Assembly: GCF_001577835.2 (NCBI RefSeq)
Contig: NC_029527.1
Coordinates: forward strand, 13,854,936 to 13,918,935
Length of the DNA stretch: 64,000 nt
Origin: Coturnix japonica
Lineage: Eukaryota; Chordata; Aves; Galliformes; Phasianidae
Direction of reading: 5' to 3'
Positions 27,101-42,100 of the stretch are shown here, piece by piece (the stretch's first letter is position 1; every line of letters starts with the position of its first letter). The notes below the pieces were generated by a model that searched no databases, was not told where the DNA came from, and saw only the letters and a program-made list of their open reading frames with translations. The position numbers and the translations under genes are program-made.

Positions 27101-30100
27101 TCACAGATCTTTGAAGAGTGACCTGGGACTACAGATAAGAACGGAGAAGATGGAGAAGAAGGTTAATGAAGCTTATGAATGGAGTAAAGAACAGCTAAGA
27201 AACAAAACAGAGAAAGTATCCAGACTGATTGGACACAAGTAATTTCATTAAAAGATCATAAAGATATCATTAAATATCCCCCACTCAGAACTTCCATATA
27301 GAGGCAATCACCAGAGGGATATAAGAAGCTTCCTTCCCTGGACAGTGTGTGCCACACTCACCTTAGGAAATGGGAGATGTGAAACCCTTGTTCTCACCAG
27401 ACCAATCATATTTTCTGAACAAAAAAGTCAACTTAGTACTTCCCTTTAACATGTATAAAAGAAAAAAAGCATCCCTGCTCACTTAGAACATACTTAACTT
27501 TAAACATACATTTGCTTCACTGATAAACAGAACAAGAACGACTTAAGCACACACTTAAATGCTTTTCCAATTCAGACCCTAAAAATAGGCAATGATTTCT
27601 ACAGTTCCTCTTTCTCTTGTTCTACTAATGACAGACAACTATTGTGCCATGTCATTATGACAAAAAGATAGCTTAATTGCCCTCATTCCAGAAGCTGTCA
27701 GTTCTGCTTAACTGGTACATAATGTATTTGTCTGGAGTAAATGTGTTAATGCATCAGTCACTTATACATAGCATACATTTTCTTCTGCTGTATTTAAAAA
27801 AAATTGGTTTTTATGGCTGACTTCCTAGACATTATATTCACTGATACACGGAGCAGTGATATGGCTGTTCTGCAACTCATTTATTTGAGAAAGATGCATT
27901 AAGTAACTTTATCTTGAATTCATTTTTCAAGACAACTTCAACCTGAACATGAATTTTCCCAAAAGCTCCCCCCCCCAAAATCATCAATATCAATGAAAAT
28001 TCACATCTTATGTAAAAATACAACTCTTATATAGATGCCACTATATAAAAAAGGCACTGAACGTTTTCTACCATGCTGTAAGAATACATGGATAATCAAC
28101 ATCACTAAATGTCAGGACCAAACACATTTGCATTATGGAACACAGCACTTTCTTTTTGTTTGTTTTAATGATATTTGTCCATAGAAACAACATGCTAAAA
28201 ACTTTTCCCTTACCAGGAGCAACTTCAGAACTTACTTGATTTTTTGAATCCAGATGCAATAGTCTGTAATGAAGAGATCATTAAGGATGTAGGCAGGGTC
28301 GCTCTCCCTAAAAATCCTGTGAACGTCCAGCAAACATCTCAAAACTGCAGCTCTTCCTGGAAGCAGATTTTCATTAGGTTTGTTTGGTTGTTTTTTTAAG
28401 ATCATCCTGCTCCCCTCTGAGGCAATAAGTAATTTTGCTAACTGTACCCACATAACATTAAGTGGACCCAGAGTCTCAAACAGCAGTTAGATGACTGTGC
28501 CCCTCAGCATCCACACCCATGTGGATGCAGAGCCTGACTTCAGCAGGAATCTCCACAAGACTCCAGTCTGGAGGCACAGCCATGCCAGCACTTCTCTACA
28601 GTTGATGGCCTCATTCCTGGACGTTCCTCATTCCTCCTTCAGCCTCTCCTTTCCTCTTCTCTGTACTGTGCTGCCCCAAGCTTTAGCACAGCCATATAAG
28701 ATTAAGCTGTAAAGTAACTCACAAAGTTACGCCCTATCATTCCCTTGCTGATAAAATCAACAAAATATTATTTCTCTTTACGTCTATGCAAACATCTGTG
28801 TTTTTTTTTTTTTAAAAAAAAAGGTTGCAAACACAGGCCCACTGCAGGATGCAGTACCCAGGACCACAGCAATCACGTAAGCCAATGTAAGTGATACCAC
28901 TGTCTAGCATCCAACCATGATTGTAAATCAAGCAGAACTTCTTCTATTCCTCTTACAGAAAGAGTAATTTGGCCAATGGAGCCTCCAGAAAAAAATCCAT
29001 TTCAGGCTCAGAGAAGTCCTATTTAACACACACAGCTGATGAATGATGAAAATGATTTCAAAAAACAAAAAGCTTGAGCATCTTCTCAATGCCACAGACA
29101 GAAGTCCTTCTGCAGTCTGTTTATTTTTCTCCATAGGCAATGAATCTTTATGAAGAGAACTGATTAATATAACTCGCAATTAGCTGGAATCACCTACCTT
29201 AGCTTGAAAGTTGCTAAGGGGTTAAGTGCTGGAACACTAAAAAATATTATTTTCCCTGTTTAATGAGGGGAAAAAGAAAAACATTCAAATGAAAACAACC
29301 ACTACTGCAAATGGAATCTAATAACCTTCTCCCAAGAGACAGGCTCCTCCTAGGCTATGAAACCTCAACATGGATGAAATTACATTTTACAGAATATATA
29401 CAAAAAAGAGATCAGAACTCCCCCTGCTGTTTGAGTACAAAATTTGTTTGTTGTTGTTCAGTAACTCCAGGCTGGAAAAATAATGACAAAGAATGAAAGT
29501 GGAAAGATGCAGAAGATGGCAGGGAAAAGACCTGCAAAGCATAAAGCAAGCAAAACTGAAATAACAACAACACTGGTCTGGAAGAGAGGCAATCGACAAG
29601 CAAGGATAGAATGCAAAAGAAAAAAACCCAAGTGTAAGTGATGAACTTTAGATTCTATCACCTTCAGTGCTTGTCAAGCCAGGCTTGTCAAACTCAACTA
29701 TTTTGACTACAATGAAGTGCGCTCTTTTAAGAAGAAATTATATGTGGAATTAAGATTTTGCTAAACTTTTTGGTTCTAACTGTCAAGCTGCCAGCTTGAA
29801 TCATTTACAACATCCACTACATTTACTCATCTGCCACATAACAATGTAAATTAGTGACTATGACACTAAGTTTCAACAAGCCTACCTTCATAAACCATGA
29901 TTTTAGATTATATTAATGGGCCTTAACGGGCCTGTCGTTGGTGGAGTTGCAGTTCTAGCCAAACTCAGCTCCTGCCTGCTCAACACAGGCACTCTAGCTT
30001 TCACCACAGACCTTTCTCCCCAAGCTTCACAAAACAGAGCTGGACTGTATCTGGGTAAGATACCAGCTCTGATCAGAGATTTTTCCAAGGCTGAGATCAT

Positions 30101-33100
30101 AGAATGGTTGGGGTTGGAAAGGACCTTTAAGACCATCTAACTCCAACCCCTTGCCGCACGAAGGAACACCTCCCTCTAGACCAGGCTGCTCAAAGTCCCA
30201 TCCAGCCTGGCCCTGAATGTTTGATATTCCTATCACTTTTATGTTAACCCTCTGGAATGAGCTTAAACCACAACTGCCTCCACTGCTTAGTAAACAAGTG
30301 GCTTCACAGGCTTCTTCATGGTAAGTACACTAATTTTATTATCTCCCAAGCCCCAAAAACAGAAAATGTGCAGGAATGAGGCCATCAAGTTCTGGTGAAA
30401 GGGGCCCAAAAATTAAAGAGATGTTTTACTTTTTTTTTTTTTTAAAGAAGACAAACTTACCCAGCTGCAGTATCATGACTGTATCATTGAGGGCACGTGT
30501 CACCAATCCAAAATGTCTGTACAGCGGATAGCACACCACTCTTCTCCCAAAAGATACCAGGACATCATGAATGCTGGTGAAACACTGCATGTGTCAGTGG
30601 AAAATCACAATTAGTCTGTGTACCTTCCAACACAAGAAACTATTACTTTTTCCCTTAGAAAAAATACCAACTCATAGTAGAATAGACAAAAAGCAGAGCT
30701 TAAGGTATCATGCATCTGAAATCTGCACTTTGATGAAAATCAACATGCTAAAAATAGGAATGAGATACTGCAAATTTCCTCTGCATGGCAGGGTAACAGA
30801 AGTTCTATACATTTTGGTGGTTTTGCATTAAAAATAGAATTGAGGGAACATTAAACATCTAACCTAAGACTTTGCCATTCCTTAAATTAAAGCAATAAAT
30901 TACATCTGCCTCACATTATTATTGTATATAAGGGGAAGCTATAAAAAGCCTTTTAAGAATATAGAAGAAATTAAAACCACATGATATTAACAAAATACAT
31001 GTGTATATATAAGATCTTTGAAAATGATACAAGATTGCCTCTCATGAAAATTACAGATAGTTAAGACAGGGATCAACGTATCTGCCCAGGGAAAGCAGCT
31101 CACTGCCCTTCTCTATGGGTGAGGAAGGCTGCTAACTTACTCAGAGCAGACAAATTAGTGAGTTACTACACACTCTTAAGAGAGCAGTTTCTTTTCCAGC
31201 TTTCATTTTCGAAAGACAAAATATTCCATTTATGGCTTCAAATAAAAATACTTATTGCATCTTGAGCTCGCAATTTATTAAAACTCAAAAATGCTTTGCT
31301 GTCTGTGAGCGCTTTCTTGCATTATATGACTACATACCTCAGCCCACTTTTCATTTTAATGGATTACCGATCCGGATTCCAATCATTTCTGTTTTTGTTA
31401 TTTAATATTTAGAGCCTAAGGTGTGTATGTGTATGGCAGTCAGTTCCAACAGCCCATAGCTGAGGCAATCTTGTTTACAGATTGATGCAAACACCCGCCT
31501 CTACATGGTTAGTGGAACAGATATAGATATTAACAGCTTGGTGCCAGGAGACTATATTTGCTGGGTGTGAAGTATACTGTTGGCACAGGCTGCGCCAAGA
31601 ACTGCTACATTCCTGCAGGAGATCTCTGTGTGCACTCATCCTCTATGCTAGGACACAGAACTGAACAAATTCAGGAGGTAGGGCAATTGCTGCACTTCAA
31701 CTGCACCCTGTTGTGACTTGCTACTGCAGAACACCTAGATGCACACAAACGAACACTACCTGACCTGTCACATCAGTTGTCTGCAGAGCACGTTCTTATG
31801 ACCAGATATAACATCCCCCACTCCTAGAAATGATTGTGGGACTGAACCCAAATACCCTGACAGAAATCTCACATTTGCTCCTGGAAGCGGAGAACTTGGC
31901 TTGGTAATACCAGGGATGAGGGACAAAAAGTCCCTTCTAGCTTGCTGCCCACACAAGCCACACCCTGAAAGAACATTTCCTATTGCTTGGTTTGAAGATG
32001 CTTCTGGACCTCCCAGCAGCACAACCTGAAGCCATGCTGTGGAACAGAGATGCCAGAAGCCATCTTATTTACAGCCAAGAGAAGGAGCAAGCCAGAGGTG
32101 CAGAGCAATGAACTAAGAAGGCTGAAGAAAAGTGCAGCACCAAAACTCTCACAAGTAGCCAATAAACTGCTTAACTGAGGCCTGCTAACAGGACAAAAGA
32201 AATCAATCCCTGCTTTTTACACCTTCTCTATCTTAACACTGTTTTGGCCAGTTAAATGGGAAGAGATCTATGACTTCTGATCAAGGAGCTACAATGCTCT
32301 ATTTTCTTGTTCTAAGTAGATAGATGCACACATGGCCAAAAATAAATAACAAATACAATGCACAAAATGTATTTTTTAAACTTACTTCCAGCCAGCACAG
32401 TGTTGCACTCAGTTTCCTGACATTCCAAGATGATTCAACCTGATTTAAGTGGAGAGCATAAAACAAGAGTTATCTAATTCCATATTCAAGACCACTGGCA
32501 AACTGCTTAAGATAAAGTTCTGGCAGCAATTTAAGAACCTTTGTGAATATAAAGGAGTAATTATACTGCGTGCATTGAAATGGTTGCAGGACAGTATTAA
32601 AAATTATATTGCAATGCAGATGTTAAGTGAAAAGGTTTCTATATTGGGAACATCCAGCTCATGCACAAAGTCTTTAAAATACAAGTACTCTTTGATTGGT
32701 GTAGTATTTTAGTGGAATTCTGCCCCCTTTTAGCAAGCACAGAAACTTAAATCTGCTCTGCACATCAAAACAGCTCAAGTTAAAATGCCTTGCTTTGTGA
32801 AAACAGCTCAAGACTTCTGGCTTTCAGAGAGGATCCTAAAGCCAACAGTACACAAAGTGTCGTTATTCTTAAAGGGTGATAAATTTGTAGTATTTCTGTG
32901 GTAGTGTGGTCTAGTGGGATGATTACAGCCAGGAAGCCTTGATGTATAATCCTAGCTCTAGTGAAGATTTGTGCAGCCTGAATGTCTTGGTTCTCCTGTT
33001 AAATAAAAGGCAAAGACAATGCATTTCCCACATATACCATACAGTGCTATCAAAAAATGATCAAGATTGGTACATGTCTCTCACGTGTTGCAGTGTCGTG

Positions 33101-36100
33101 CAACAGTAACAGACAATGCAGAGCCCTGTGACTCTTCTGTTAACAGGCAGGTCTGTACACTCCTCCCTGCAATACTAAAATCTACAGTTCAGACTGATTA
33201 GGATCAAATATTTTTATGTTCCAAAATTCTGATTAAAAGTATAGAGAAAACATCTCCTTGGCTAATATCAGCAGCAGAGATGTTAGGAACAACACTAAAA
33301 CTGAGAAGAAAAGCCTCTTTAAAAAGACAAGCTTGCAAAGGACTGCACAAGACTTCTGCTAATTTTTCTCATTCTTATATCCTATAAAGGTAGGCAAACA
33401 CCAGAATACTGAAAATCCACATCTGCACTCCTGCTTCCCTCCAATATTTGAATATCAGGAAAGAGAAAACATTTTTAAATGTGTTTAAAGGTTTTGTGAT
33501 CTTAAATTGCTCACTGTGTTATTTGAAGTTCTCTGGAAGATATTTTCTATACTCAATGCACAAGCTTAAAACCGAAAATAGATCAGTCTAAGAAAAACTA
33601 TTTTGTGAAAAACATGTAACAATTACCTATATAAAACACTGCATCCCAGCCTCAGTCCTACAGACTTAATGGTTTCTTAAGCTTTTCCATAATCCAAATC
33701 AGCACAAACATATTTGTTATGAAATGGTTCAAAAATAAATACAAAACATTATTTTATGAAATCTATATTTACTTAAATTGAGACACTACAAATTAGGAAG
33801 AAACAGAACCGCTGGTAAACTCCATCTCCCTCCACTTCTCTCCCACAACTAAAATGCTGCTCCAGAAGAAGTATTGTAATGAGTTGTAACGACCCCTAAA
33901 TGCATCGCAATCTAGAGATGGTGTTTTACATTTTAACTTACTCAATTACATATTTTCAGTGCATGGAAGTTCACTTCAAATGGTAAGTTCCCCAAACAAC
34001 AGCACAGGGTCCAGCAGTAGCTCAGTAAAACATACATTTACTCTTTTTACTTTTTTTTTTTCTTTTCTAATATTACTTACATTTTTCTCTCCTTCATTGA
34101 CACAGATTTCATAGCAATATGCCAGAAGGATATCGATCAAACCAAGATACACAAGATGACGACTTCTTTTATCCAGAAGATAGGACTTATTTGTGAACTT
34201 CCTCAGCTGTTCTCTCTCTTCCTCAGAGAAGATCACTACAAAAAGTAAAAGGATAATTGATTATGAATTTAAAGCTGACACTTTCATTTTAAAAGGTGAA
34301 CATACTACTTTGATAGTCTCTTTAAGAAGCAGCGTTACTAATCACAAGTCATTTATCACTCAGGAAAAAGCCTAAATCATTCTTACTTTCATTATTTATT
34401 AAATTCTGTAATAGTCTTTTTCAAAGTGAAGTTCCAGCCTGCCAAGTACTGTGTGTATACACCAGCAATCACGAAGCCCTCTGAAAGCACCAAGGATTTC
34501 TATGGATGCACAGGTCTCTGGCAGAGACAAATACACAGCTGAGATCTCAGTAACTAGGTCCTTAAGTCCACAGCATAGGAGATAAAAAGACCGAACAAAA
34601 ACAAATACAACTTTTACTTTAGAAGAATAAGAACTAAAGAAACAGAGAAGGATGAAAAGGAAAGATACAGTTCTTTGTATTCTTGAACGTCATTAATTTT
34701 GCCTTGATACTTAGGCATGATTTAGGAGATTCATTTACACTGCTTGCTTAAATCCTTCAGACATGTAAAGGAGAGCAAAGAAAGACCAAAATCCTGTGCC
34801 TACTGATGTCAGTTCAAACAGCAGTTCCTTCTAAAGAGCTGTGGTTTACAGTGTCAGTGACCACGGCATTTGGTTTATGTTCAGCACACCTCTTTCATTT
34901 AAAAACAGCTACACAGAGCCAAACCAATGAACCATCTCACCCAGTACCTTTCCTGTGTTTCAGAAGGAGGAAAACACCACAGTTGTCATACAGCAATAAC
35001 ACATCACAGCAGTTCTCTAGGGAACTGTGGCATGGGCAAGGAGAGCTGAGAGAGAACACCGAATGGTAAAGCTCCTGAAGAGTACTCCAAGCACTTCAGA
35101 GAGGATGGCAGAATTCCCTTAAAATAACAGCGGAGATTAAGCAGATGACTGATTAAAAGCCATCTCCATACAAACTCAAGGTAAATCAAGAAGTCATTCA
35201 GAGAATGAAAGCAGCCAGAAGCCTGAGCTAAAAGAACTCCATCCAAGATGGCATGAAGCGCAGACATCACAGTAAGTTCTGATTTCCTGAACCTCAGAGA
35301 TGGAGCAGGCACATTTTGGTCAGCCACAAAGTGACAAAGAGCCATGCTACAGCATGACAGCAGATACTCTGCTGCAACAAGAAGTCCCACTCACTTATAT
35401 GAGCAAGACACAGCAACACCAGAACCTGCCCCAGCTATACCCAGCTAGTTAAACCAGTCAGTCAAGCTGCTTCTTCCATCCCTTGCTTATCTCCCTACCA
35501 TAAGGATGACAAACAAATGTGCTTAGAGATGTCTGTCCTCAAACCATTGCACACAACCCATGCTCTGAGGGATACAAGCCCCCTAACACACACGGTCAGC
35601 TTTATCCCAGGAGCTGTCTACGAGACTCCTCATTTTATGACTGCTTTGAAACAAATCCTTGTGATGCCAAAGGCACATCCATATGTGCACACCTCATCTC
35701 AAGGCATCAAATCACAAATTAGGAAAAACACTTCTGAGCATTTCTCCTTGAGAAACAATAAGAAAGTTCATATCAGCTCCATAACCATGAAATACTTGAT
35801 TTAAATTCCTGCAGAACCTTCTTTATGAGCTGAGCATTTCTCTGGAGTCGAGCCAGCCTCCATTCATTTACAGGCTCCCACAAAAAAACTTTCCACTTTT
35901 ATGTCATCTCAAGAAAGCCAATCTCTTCTATTTGCTACATCCAAATACAAAATGGCAATTTAGCAGAACGATGGTAATTCTGCCCTGTTTTTCCATTAAT
36001 GCAGCACAGTTCAGCATTATCCCCTGAATCACCAATAGTGGATAAATCTGCATTCTTTTCTTGCTAAGTTCTTCAAATGCGCTGATGGTTCAGCAAGTCC

Positions 36101-39100
36101 CCTCTGCCATCTGTACTGAAGTTATCCACACAATTATATATGCAATGCTGGAGAATATCTGAAAAAAACAACAACACTGCATAAACCCACTTTGTAAGTG
36201 GCTGCAGAGGGGGTGTGAGGAGGTACCACATCAGTAGCCTGACAGGTAGAAGAAGGTGCGACTGGGAAGAAGAAAGGTATTTTCAATTTCAACAAATGCA
36301 CCTTTTATTATTAAAATACACAAGTGGTGCTTTCACCCCGAAGGGAGGCACAAAATAAGGTGAAACCAAAGCTAAAGAAGAAAAAGAAATCCTAAATAAG
36401 AAACAGCCAGAAGCCTGTAAGCAAAGGCTGCTACCCCAGTTCACAGTCACAAAGCTAAAGATCACTTCCAATGACTAATACAGTAGAGCAGTTTCTCAGT
36501 AAGCAATCAACCAACTCCTTCTTACCATGAGCATCCATCACAAACAACAGGATTTCTGATGGATGCAGAGCAGTTACCCAGGACTCTCGTAGCTCTAGGT
36601 TCAACTCAACCTGCTCACCATGGCTAATCATAGAATCACCAAGGTTGGAAAAGACCTAAAAGATCATCCAGTCCATCCGTTCACCTGCTACCAATAGCTC
36701 CCACTAAACCATGTCCAAACACAACATCCAGTCTTTCCTTGAGTCTTTCCTCTCTGAGCCCAGCCCTCCAGCCATCTCCTTACCCAGCCAAGAGTGTACC
36801 CATCCAAGCCACTGGCTGCCAGCTTCTGCAGGAAAAGATGCAGTCAAGATGCACACATACCAGGAATGCAACTACAGTTTTTCTCCAGATCTCATACAAT
36901 TATGTTCAGAAGCAACTAAGAACCCACATAGCACTGCTCTTAATCAGTGGTTTTCAACTGGAAGTTTGTCTCACAGATGATGAACAAAAACCAACCCACG
37001 TGCTACCAATCATCAGTTCAGAAACAGCCCAATGCTAAAGGCAAAAATATGTTTAACAGTTTTACCGTCAAGTCTGCAACACGATGGAAAGCACAGCAAT
37101 GGCAGCAGAGCAGGTCCGAGGCTGCAGCAAGGGAGGACTTGCTCAAATGCAACAGCCATGAGCTCAGAAATGAAGGAAAGGAGCTGCTTACCTTCAGAAA
37201 GCGTCAGGTATGCAGGGACCTCCAGCAAGGCCTCATTGCCTCTGCTGCCAACCCTTAAATGAGGTCTGGGAAGGGGTAGATCTTGGCTTCATCCCTTCCA
37301 GTCACTCAGGTACACTGCATGCACCTGAGCTCCCCTGGGTTGGCCCTGCCTTCCCACCAGGTGCTCCATCACTGGTTCAAGCCATAACTTAACATTCCAC
37401 TACAAAAACTGTCTTGATTTCCTAAAAATCTATATTCCAGACATAAACATACATGTGAACCACACTTAAGTAGAAAGCATAGAAACTCAGTTTAGTGAAT
37501 TTCATGAAATTTCTCTCATGAAAGAGCTTTTTCCCTTTGAACACAAACTCGCTGAAGCATTGTAACATATACAGCTGGACCGTGACAACTGAAAACATGT
37601 CTGCTAGACAAGAGCAAAGATGTAAAATCAGACAAGTCCCAAAGGTAAACATGACAAGATGTTCATTACCTTACTGCAAAGCACCAGGTGTTCTTAATGA
37701 AATACATCTCTGGAGAAAATAATTCAAGTTTACAAACAAAGATCTATCCATTCCTCAAAGATTTTTGAGGAATAAATTACCCAGGCCCGGAACTAATTAT
37801 TAACATGTCAAAATCATCACCTACCTTGTTTTCCTATTTCAAAAATAAAAATGCATAGAAGAATATCAGAATAAGTAAAATCATAATTACTACACTGCTA
37901 TAATAAGCCCGTATTTTGTATGCTGGCATTACCAGTGCTTTATCTAACAACAGCTTCACAACAATTAAAGCAATAATCTGAAAAGCAGCATCTGCTGCTA
38001 CTTGTGAAATCTTAAGTTTGCAGATTGCCTTTAGTTTGCTTTTAAAATAATATGTACATTTCTTGGTGCCTGAACTTCTTTCTGCAACAGCAGAACTGTG
38101 TGTTCATACACATGGATGTATAAAGGAATCCTACAGATTAACCTCTCATACAAACTTACCATCAGACAATACTACCAAGATCATCCTTATGTACTACGTG
38201 CCTCATTTTCTTAGCTTGTGAAAGCCATTCCTCAGTGACAGAACACAACTGTCAGTGAAGTAAAATCTAATCTCTGAACAGGGGAAGGAGGTCTGACAGT
38301 TACATGGTGTTTTGTTACAGTGGGGTGAAATTTTATATAGCAGATCACATCACTTAAATTCTAGATAAGGTTCAGGGTATCCAGCAATCATTCCAATGTA
38401 ACACACATATATCAAGACTGTTGTGAAACTCGCCACTCTTAAGTATTAGGGATACGCAGATGAAACATGCTCCCTCGGGAGCCAAATCAGTGGTCGGCCT
38501 CCTAGAGCCACAGCAACTCTAGGTCAGAAAGGACACCTGAAAATCAGCTCATCCAGCCTTCCAGCAGAAGCACAGCCTCAGCTCATGGCTCCTGTCAAGC
38601 CAAGTTTTGAATTCCATAACCAGCTCAAAGGAAACTAAAAAAAATTGCTGAGCTCTAAATGTTAACTAAAATGCTATGAAGCACTACTAAGAGTTTATGA
38701 GTACTTTTCTGCCAGTTAGAAACTGGCAGCACTAGATATAGGGGAAGATTAGCCAGAAGAAGGCAGATAAATCAAGAATCAGGTTAGGTTTTGATTCTAA
38801 TCAGTAGCAAACATGTTTCTTCCTCAAGCTCTTGCCAAGATATGAAGAGAGAACAGGCGTCGCTGCTCCAACTGAAGATGCCAAGGGGCTCTGCTTAGGA
38901 TCAGCATTTCCCCCAGAGTTGGATGCTGCCTTAAAAAAAGGCATTGTAAACTTAAACCTGTGAGTAATAGAACTAATGAAGCAGATTTTCTATTGATTTG
39001 TCTCTCGTGCTCCAATGGTTCGCTTTCTGATTACATGTGAAAGGTCACAAACTTCCCGCAGTACCGACGTGTTGATAACATATCTTTCCTTTATGAATTC

Positions 39101-42100
39101 TGCACTATCTAAAAGATGGTAGGGAAGATTTCACAAAGCTATTTGTTCTGTTGTATGTGGGGCCGTTTTCACAGAGCTTGTAGGAGGCAGATACTTGAGA
39201 CCTCTAAAGCTCTGCTGCAGAGATACTGCAAAGGCAGCACCACAGCAGCCTGGCAGCTAACACACCTAGGGGACCAAAAAATACAGAGGATGACCAGAGA
39301 ACCACCAAGCATCAAATTCTACAGCCAGTACCCTACTTCCCCAATGGCCTGCACTATAAGCTCCCGTCTGTCTTAATGCTACAATTCCTACTTATTCTTT
39401 CTATCAGATAATATCCAATAAATAACTCCCTGAAAAGCAATACCCCATTTTACATCTGAGAGCAGCAGATTTCTCCAGTACAAGATGCTGCACTTCTGAT
39501 GGCGTGATTGCTAACATACCTCTCAGTTTCCATGTTCCTCTGCAAAGGCTTTGGACAGTACATTAAGTCAAGAACAATCTTTCCTCCCACAGAAGAGGGA
39601 CGCTCCTGCAAGCTGTCTGTGATACAACACCTATCATGAGCTATAAACAGTCTTAACCTTCACCAAATCTGCAGTCTGTTTACAAGCTGAATGACTGGAA
39701 GTATCTCAGCTCATCAAGAAAGATGACAGAAGTCAGATCAGACACAAGTCAGGAACTCAAGAAGACTAAACCCAGACACTCCTTATTGCACAAAGGCTTC
39801 ATTTTTTCCCCCTTCACATCCTAAAGACAGATATAAACATGAGAGGACTACTGTATCTGATTACTGCAAAAATAAGTTTGACCTGACACTTAGCAGGCTC
39901 AAAGAATCACTACACATCACTTCAGTAACACATCTTACAATACACTGCAGTATGCAGTTCCTAGTACTGTTTTGCACTTTATAGCTGAGCTCCACTGTTC
40001 AAAGGCTTCTTACTACAAGCATGCTACCACCAGCAACAGCTTTCTTATCCTTTTAGGCATGTAACAAACCTTGGCTTAATGCATTCAGATTTCTCCCCAG
40101 TTCTAAGGGAAATAATCGAGTTAACTTCAGTGGTTACGAAAGCCTTTCACTTAGCACAGTCCTTTATGTGCCCTCTTTCAGTCATTCCCACTTCCTAAGC
40201 ATGCATAGTAAGATACATATTAATGCAGGTACATAATGAAACTGTACACAGTTTGAAAGAATTCCTGCATCTGTAACTCAACATCCACACACTTAAGGCA
40301 GACTATCCAACCCCTTTGACTGGGTAAAACATAAAAGCAATACAAGAAACCTGGAACCCATCCGATTCTTCAGATTCCAGATCCAGCAAGCTGGGCCCCC
40401 TCTTGCCTTTATTTCCACATAAAGGCACTTAAGTGGAACCTGTACTCCCTCTCATGGCGGTTTCTCTCACCACAACTCATTCACGTTTAAGAACCTCCAG
40501 CGGGTTCAGGTCCTTATTTAGCTGCTTGCCATCACTGCCTGCTGCTACCATTCAAACAATGTTATCAAAAAGGAGGTCTAAGTTGGGGAGCACAGGAAGG
40601 TGTATGGGGATTATTATCATTATCCAACCTCAACATGGTCACTTCTGTTAAATTTACTCAAGATCTCCAAAACCACATAAGCCTCTGCACTCAGCCACAT
40701 GAAGGACACACTAAGTTTTGTGGTCAACTTTACCACAAAAAGAAAACTAAACAGTGATCTTAACAAATAATTTAGAGAAAAAGTGACCCTCTGCACAGCC
40801 CCAGTCTCTGTCTAACTTTCATCAATAGGCTTGCCAGGGTTTTTGTGCACTTTATTGTTGCTGCTGCCCCAGAAGTCCAAAATCTATGCATTTGTTTTTC
40901 TTCAGAACTTTAACTAGGAATGAAAAATAGTCTCTATCAATACAGTCATCCAGCAGCTCTTCATTTTCCTGATATTGCTTAACACAGGCAAATGCTATCA
41001 ATATTTCATTTACTAAAGGAGTGAATGGATAAAAACAAACAAAAGAACTCCTCAGTGTTCTGTTTTCAAGCTTCTAGTACCTTTAACCAATGCTTTCTAA
41101 ACCAAAAGCTTATGATGGATATAATTAATTTCTTGTTTCTAAGGCTGAAGAGAGATCAGAAATGAAGATCAGATTACATTCACAGTAAAATACAGAGAAT
41201 TTACCTAAATTCCATTGTTACACTTCTGTAGAAAATGTGAAAGTGCAGGTATTATTAGTGGACTAATATAATATCTGTCACAACACCTCTGCTAAAGGGA
41301 TTATCATTATCAACTTCAGAAACAGTGTTTCCATACTGTATAGGAAATGAACAAAGGAGAATAAAGGAATGTGCATAATAACTTAGAATACTCTGCAATC
41401 ATTGTGTTCAGAAAGGTAATAGTTATCTGTTAACAGTACTGTCACAAGGTCACCTACTAAGTCTGAAACCAACCCATTTTTCCTTTGAAAAAACTCTAGA
41501 AACTATAAAAATAGCAGTGCAAAATAAGTACTGTGAGCATCTGTGATACTGTATAATAGAAGCAAAGCGTCCTACAGAAAATGCACTCAAGAGATAAAGG
41601 CTGGTAGCAGTTCAATCGTCCAATGCTGACTCTCAGCAAACTCACTGTGATGTGGCTACACCATGTTTATAAGTAGGCATGAAAAAAACAAAACAGTTTG
41701 AACTATCATTCTTTTTAAAATGCAGCAAGGAAAGGAACCACTTGAAAAATCTAGACAAAAAAAAAAAGGTGGGGGGGGGGGACAAGAACCAGGATCAAAC
41801 AAATGGCTCACTTGTGAAAAGACAGATCTGATTTGAGTTCCGATGCCACAACTTGCTGACCCTGGCAGCATCTCTGAAAGTTTGAGGCATGCAGCATACT
41901 TTAAAAGGCATCTTCTTCCATAGATATTTGAAACTCTAAAATGGTCTTCAACAACAGTTCACTCCAAAAATTATTACAGACACCAAACAGAGATCACATA
42001 CTGCACCACACAAACAAAATATCTACAATCTTCAATCTAGAAGAAGAGTAAAACTGTACTTTTTCCTTGAAGAACGATAACCTAAAGCATATCAAGCCTC

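Larger units (their letters stand above)
9172..28235 (-). other. SHQ1: SHQ1 intron 10 (19 kb)
   Basis: This is the largest intron of the gene. It holds CR1 fragments near 11936, 15543, 21737 and 26411 and homopolymer runs (A15 near 23505, A18 at 25994). A compact palindrome sits at 10340-10356, and a long unassigned open frame lies at 18035-18646. I found no sequence resembling an additional SHQ1 exon, and the flanking exons join directly in frame. Confidence 0.85.

Noticed and set aside
37795-37815. C-box-like RTGATGA on the minus strand in an SHQ1 intron, possible C/D snoRNA
   Set aside because: No D box (CTGA) or terminal stem lies at a suitable distance.
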